In this document: positions 59,179 through 64,000 of the stretch, one piece after another
Numbering within the stretch: position 1 is the stretch's first letter
Layout: every line of letters begins with the position of its first letter
Origin: Siphonodentalium dalli
Lineage: Eukaryota; Mollusca; Scaphopoda; Gadilida; Siphonodentaliidae
Assembly: GCA_032622095.1 (NCBI GenBank)
Contig: CP136068.1
Location: 134,671,989-134,735,988 of the forward strand
Length of the DNA: 64,000 nt
Direction of reading: 5' to 3'
Program-made: the position numbers and the translations under genes
Notes under the pieces: generated by a model
What the model was told of the DNA's origin: nothing
Database searches by the model: none
The model's input: the letters and a program-made list of their open reading frames with translations, nothing else

Positions 59179-59995
59179 CATAATATGAATCGTAGTGGAG
59201 CAATCACACATGTTGTGCCTCAAATTTGCCTTTTATCGGCGACATAACGCTAAGAATTATTTATGTAACATCATGCAGTGGTCACGCCGGAGACGACATG
59301 CCAACTTGACAAGACGTGTCGTGGGTTGTGCAATATTGTCTGGATTCTGGCCCACAAATCCAAAATGACGTTAGAACCCGTATCATGACGTCTTCATTTT
59401 TCGTTTTCATTAAGCTAACGAACGAAATTGGTCTAAATGAAATTAATATGCCTAAATCACATGTGAATTCTTCGTAAATTGTGAAGTAGTTACTTTCATA
59501 TTTTTTTTTTATGCAATCTCCACACTGTTGCTAACCGGAATTCACGTGACAATATCTCCAAATTCTATACCCGCGATCTTTGAAAAATCACTGTTGGATA
59601 TATATAAAATATATGACGTCATTCACCTGCGCCTAAGGTATAAATAACCACCTGGTGGTTGCTAATATGAATCGTACGTGACACGTATAGTGGAGCAACA
59701 ACACAAGACGTGTCGTGGATTGTAAAATCTTGTCTGGATTATCGTCATGACTTCTTCATTTTTCGTTTTCATTAAGTTGACCAACGGAATGAAATAAAAA
59801 GACTTAAATCACATGTGAATTGTTCGTAAGTTGTGAAGTAGTTACTTTCATTTTTATCGCGATGCTTCATTTCCAATTCCGCGTTTTCTTTTTTGTAATC
59901 TCCACACGGACAATTTCTCGAAAATATATACCCGCGATCTTTAAAAATCACTGATGGATATAGAAAACATTATATGACGTCATTCACCTGCCTGA
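59179..59995. repeat. diverged tandem duplication (59179-59640 and 59661-59995)
   Basis: Both halves contain ACAAGACGTGTCGTGG, CTTCATTTTTCGTTTTCATT, ATACCCGCGATCTTT and ATGACGTCATTCACCTGC in order. The first half ends CCTAAGGTATAAA without an insert. The second half is broken at the same place by the 59996-62546 element. Confidence 0.8.
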
Positions 59996-62546
59996 GGCCC
60001 GTTCCAAACGACGGATTTTTGTCGACTCGAATCTAATACCAGACCCACAATTGTATTAAATGCGTCTAAAATGCGACGTTTGAAACAATTAGATCCGTGT
60101 CAGACGCACCACAGACGAATCTCCGTCCAATTCAGACGAATCTTCGTCGGTGATGCGTCTGAAATCCGTCTTGGTTTCAAACGACGGATTTTTGTCGACT
60201 CGAATCTAATACATGTGACGAGAAGAGCCGAAAGTTGCCGAATAACGAATGCAAATGATATGATAATGATATGATAATGACATAATAATGAGGGAGTTCC
60301 CCTTATCTGCGGAAATACCCACATGACGTCATTTGTCGCACGCTCTCTTTGTTATAAAGAAAGATATATCTATAAGAATTGCTTAGGTAACATTGTGAAA
60401 ATTGTAATTATTATGGTAGTTTGATTTCTCAACGAACATGGCATGTCACTGACTCACATCTTATAATGGATATAGTATCAATGATTTATAAAAAATCATA
60501 TATACCGGTATAAGGGATATGGGTTGTAGCAACTGATTTATACTAATTCATATATACCGATGTTCCTTATTGTAAGGGAAAGGGGTGGTAGTCTCTGATG
60601 TATAATAATGAATATATACCGGTATTACTTATTATAAGGGATATGGGTGGTACCACTGATTTATAATAATTCATATATACCGGCATTACTTGTTTTGAGG
60701 GGTATATGGGTGGTAACCTCTTATTTATAATAATTCATATATTCCGGTATTCCTTATTATAAGGGGCAGAGTGGTAGCCTCAGATTTATAATAATTCATA
60801 TAAACCGGTATTACTTATTATGAGGGGTAGGGATAGTATAGCCTATGATTTATAATAACTCATATATACCGGTATTCCTTATTATAAAGGATATAGGGTG
60901 GTAGCCTATGATTTATAATAATTAATTTATTCCGGTATTCCTTATTATAAGGGGTAGGGGTGGTAGTCTCTGATTTATAATAATTCTTGTATACCGGTAA
61001 TTACATGCATGGTATACACATAGATGGCAATTTGTTGCACGATATAACATTTATTTGTAGCGCCTATTATAGTATATTATATATCTGTATGTACTAGTCT
61101 ATATACATCCTCATATACATGCAGAGACGTGGCGACAGGGGGGGTTGGGTGTCTCACCCCCGCCCCCAACTTTGGTAAAAATGTTCAACAGTTGGAAATT
61201 TCATACCTGCCAAAACATTAGTTGGAAATTTCACACCAACGATAGGTTGAAAATGTTCTTGTAGTTTGATTTTCAAACAATTTATTGGGGGGAATTAATT
61301 GTTTTTGGACCAATATTTGCGTATTTTCCTATTTTTGGTCAAAATTTTGGAATGAAATTGTCATCAGTTGGAAATTTTCCAACCTTAGGGGGGGGGGGGC
61401 GACAGGCTGGAAATTTCCAACACTTGGAAAGCTTGTGTCCTGGTCCCTCCCCCGTGGCCAGTCAAAAACTGCTAGATAATTTAAGAAAACAATATTGTCA
61501 TACATTTGGTCAGCATTGTCATTGCAATTGTCATCAGTTGGAAATTTTCCAACCTAAGTGTGGATGTCAGGTTTGAAATTTCCAACTCTAGGAAGGCTTG
61601 ATGCTAGTCTAGATGGTAGGATTTTGCGATTTTCTTGTTCAGATTTCAAAATTTTAGCACACCGGGCCGAACCATGGTCGGCCCGGTGTGTCATTGTCCC
61701 CGTGGCCAATAAAAAACTGCTAATTAGTTTAACAAAACAATATTTTACTACATTTGGTCAAACTTGTGGACTGAAATGGTCATCAGTTGGAGAATTTTCC
61801 AACCTTAGGGGGAGTATTAGGTTTGAAATTTCCAACACTATAGGAAAACTTCAGTTGAGGCCAGTCTAGATGCTATAGAATTTGCGATTTTCTTGTATAG
61901 TTTTAAGAAATTTTCTCACACCGGGCGGAACAACCATGGTCAGCCCGATGTGCCCTGATCTGTTGCCCGTAGCCGTGTGCAATTGTCTGGAGTTAGACCA
62001 CTAGATGTTAGGATTTATGCAATTTTTCAGGTTAAAATATCTGAATGTTCTCATACAGGGGAATTTAGAACCATGGTTTATGAATATATAGGATATTAGG
62101 CCTGAGAGCACTGAGGTGTAAGGGGGGGGGGGATGCAAATGGAAATTATGCAAAACTTGTGTTTGGTCCGAATCTTATTCAAGGGGGTGGGGTGCAGTTG
62201 GAATTTCCCAAGGTGGACACCCCCCAACGGAGACCCTATAGCCACGTCCCTGTATACATGAGCACATAAATTCGCGCGCTGCAGTCGCGCATATATATAT
62301 ACATAATTTATACTGTATTTTAGTATATATATGTATAACATATACCGGTATATATAGGCCTCTATATCTACGCGTGATCATTTTTGACGGTAACCGGGAA
62401 TCCACATTTAAATAAATCTAACGATGTATTAGATTCGACGCGACAAAGATGCGTCCGTCTGTAACAAAATCGACCGCAGACGCATCAACGACGGATTTAA
62501 TACAATTAGATTCGAGTCGACAAAAATCCGTCGTTTGGAACGGGCC
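59996..62546. mobile_element. TTA-flanked MITE-like element, copy 2, inverted relative to copy 1
   Basis: It has the same long inverted ends (GGCCCGTTCCAAACGACGGA) as 39036-40625. The flanking triplets are TGA (59993-59995) and TTA (62547-62549). The paralogous uninterrupted site at about 59634 reads TAA followed by GGTATAA. The minisatellite core (about 60470-61005) has roughly eight ~62-bp units. Without the nested hAT element and one target copy, it is 1412 bp. Confidence 0.85.
61122..62252. mobile_element. hAT-like non-autonomous element (1131 bp) with 8-bp target duplication
   Basis: Ends CAGAGACGTGGC and GCCACGTCCCTG are inverted with one mismatch. TATACATG stands outside both ends (61114-61121 and 62253-62260). 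The equivalent, uninterrupted place in copy 1 (near 39301-39325, opposite strand) has the 8-mer once. Inside are several GTTGGAAATTTTCCAACCTT-like repeats. Eight-base duplications and CAG-type ends are typical of hAT. No transposase frame is seen. Confidence 0.88.
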
Positions 62547-62549
62547 TTA

Positions 62550-63259
62550 GGTATAAGCACCCTTGGTTTCCATCAGCAATCAACCTTGATTCAGATATTG
62601 TTGATGATTTTACATGATTAGATTAAGAATAAATATACTAATTAAGTACAACTTTGCGGCATATTTTCGGTCCAGTTGGGAGTATATAGGGGTCGTTTCC
62701 TTCAGACATTTTGAGAGTTAGGCCTATTACGTTTGTCCTCCCTGGCATTTATCCCTATTTACTAGCATTAAAGTGATGTGAAACGTAAATTGAACCTCAC
62801 AATTGAGTTCGCTGCGTTATTCTGTGGGAAGAGTGAATAAAATAACCCCGATACACGAAATCCCCCAACCAGAAGTCAGTTTGTACACATTATACGGCCA
62901 TATAACTAACTGTTTACATCTCATCAAGCGTCCCGAATAATTTCACTGTAAACGAGAAATAAATAAACCAATGAGTTGTCTTGTGCAGTCGCGGAAACAC
63001 CCGAACACTTCCGACTTGGTCGGGATTGAATCGGCTTTCGTTCTCAGAAAATGACTTCCATGGGAGGGCGGCCGTTCGCTGGAATAGCGTCACATCAGAT
63101 TATTAAAACGAAAAACAATCGGTTATCGGTAATCAATTCGACTTGGGAGGGATAGAAAAGTAATTATTGCCTGAAATCACCAACGGAAGAACATTGACCG
63201 AGTTATGGCAAAGATTATAATAAAAGTGGACAGGATCGAGCGGTAATCAGCGGTAATAG
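62550..63259. other. no recognisable feature
   Basis: I looked for minus-strand exons continuing the gene upstream and found none with splice sites and an open frame. Confidence 0.4.
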
Positions 63260-63263
63260 TTAA

Positions 63264-63724
63264 AGGTACTCAACCCGTAAAGAGGGTCCCCATCTCAACA
63301 GATTCCAACAACAACAATCCGATCAGAGGGTCCTATATTACTATTTCTTTGGCTTTGGGGTAAAAAATATTTGATTCGAGTCGAGGAACCCATCAAACAA
63401 AGCTCAGAGTTATTAGATATTGATTTTTCAAATTTGTTATGTTCTCGAGATGAGTACTAATAACTGCCGTAATCTGCTCTGGATGTGTACTCCAAATCTA
63501 TTCAAACAGACAAGGATGAATTACTCTAAAATCAAGTGGTAATTTTAACGCAATTTTGACTGAATTCTGGGCCAGATAGTATTCCCGATAATGAAAAATA
63601 ATAGATTTCTAAAATCGATATCTAACAAATCTGAGCTTTGATGGGTGACTTCCTCGACTCGAATCAAATATTTTTGAAGCCATTGAAATAGTAATTGAGA
63701 GGAGTTTTATCGGGTTGAGTACCT
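63264..63724. mobile_element. TTAA-flanked foldback MITE, copy 3 (461 bp)
   Basis: Ends AGGTACTCAACCCGTAA and ATCGGGTTGAGTACCT lie inside TTAA (63260-63263, 63725-63728). Orientation is opposite to copy 1 as judged by the AACAACAACAATCCGATCAG block. The ends differ from the other copies by a T-to-C change in both arms. Confidence 0.85.
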
Positions 63725-63728
63725 TTAA

Positions 63729-64000
63729 GCATTTTTACTATTTATAGAAATTTGTTGACCGATTTTATGATCGATCTGCCGCAAGTACAGTATCGTGCAG
63801 AAAGAGTTGTCTTGTGTAAGTCAAAACTGTTTAGTTACCTGTACAATAGTACATGTAGGCCATATTGGTATTCACTATTCTAGTACAGCCCATTTGTTTG
63901 GGACAGGGATGCTGATAATCTGATATCCATATGGAAATATGTTTTCTTCAATTTTTGAGTTTGTATAGGCCCAAATAAATATACTATAAGACGGACTCAA
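63729..64000. other. no recognisable feature
   Basis: Unique-looking sequence to the end of the window. Confidence 0.4.

Noticed and set aside
62980-63170. GC-richer patch as a possible upstream exon
   Set aside because: The minus-strand reading after the best acceptor hits a stop within a few codons, and no donor fits.
1-64000. tRNA or rRNA genes
   Set aside because: I saw no cloverleaf with A and B boxes and no rRNA core sequence. A covariance-model scan would be needed to exclude small ones.

Overview
This window is AT-rich eukaryotic DNA. It has spliced coding exons, long introns, abundant TA, TGTC and minisatellite repeats, and many nested DNA transposons and non-LTR retrotransposons. 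Helitron-like units with internal tandem repeats, TTAA-flanked foldback elements and CR1-like retroelements together suggest a marine invertebrate, possibly a lophotrochozoan or mollusc. That is an inference; no marker gene fixes the species. I see no bacterial, organellar or RNA genes.

Left part (1-21.4 kb). Degenerate minisatellites fill about 1-2.8 kb. A 392-bp TTAA-flanked hairpin element follows (3697-4088), and its empty site is preserved in a nearby duplicate. From 4153 to 21358 lies a tandem array of four copies (A-D) of a ~3.74-kb unit. Each unit carries a non-autonomous Helitron-like element with a 5' TC, a (TGTC)n tract, degenerate ~140-bp internal repeats, and a 3' hairpin ending in CTAG next to (TA)n. 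Copy A is interrupted by a recent, 5'-truncated non-LTR retrotransposon whose 792-codon reverse transcriptase frame is still open.

Middle part (21.4-41 kb). This stretch is almost all mobile DNA. It holds a foldback element with minisatellite arms and a 9-bp target duplication, a decayed CR1-like retrotransposon, a 292-bp mini-Helitron, a ~2.5-kb giant inverted repeat, a TTAA foldback element, an element with TTCGTGGCCACGAA ends, and a TTA-flanked element with long inverted ends.

Right part (41-58.7 kb). This holds the only convincing host gene, on the minus strand. I found it by reading splice sites, because its exons are too short to stand out as long open frames. Five exons join in phase 0 and carry on to a stop codon at 41195. 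A sixth, near-duplicate exon lies at 51990-52076. The 5' end of the gene is outside the window or not found. The product is not recognised; two segments look like degenerate EF-hand helix-loop-helices. Its introns hold hAT-, MULE-, TTAA- and CR1-type remnants.

Far right (58.7-64 kb). Two more TTAA foldback elements flank a second, inverted copy of the TTA-flanked element, which itself contains a 1131-bp hAT-like element with a perfect 8-bp target duplication. Paralogous empty sites inside the window confirm three separate insertions.
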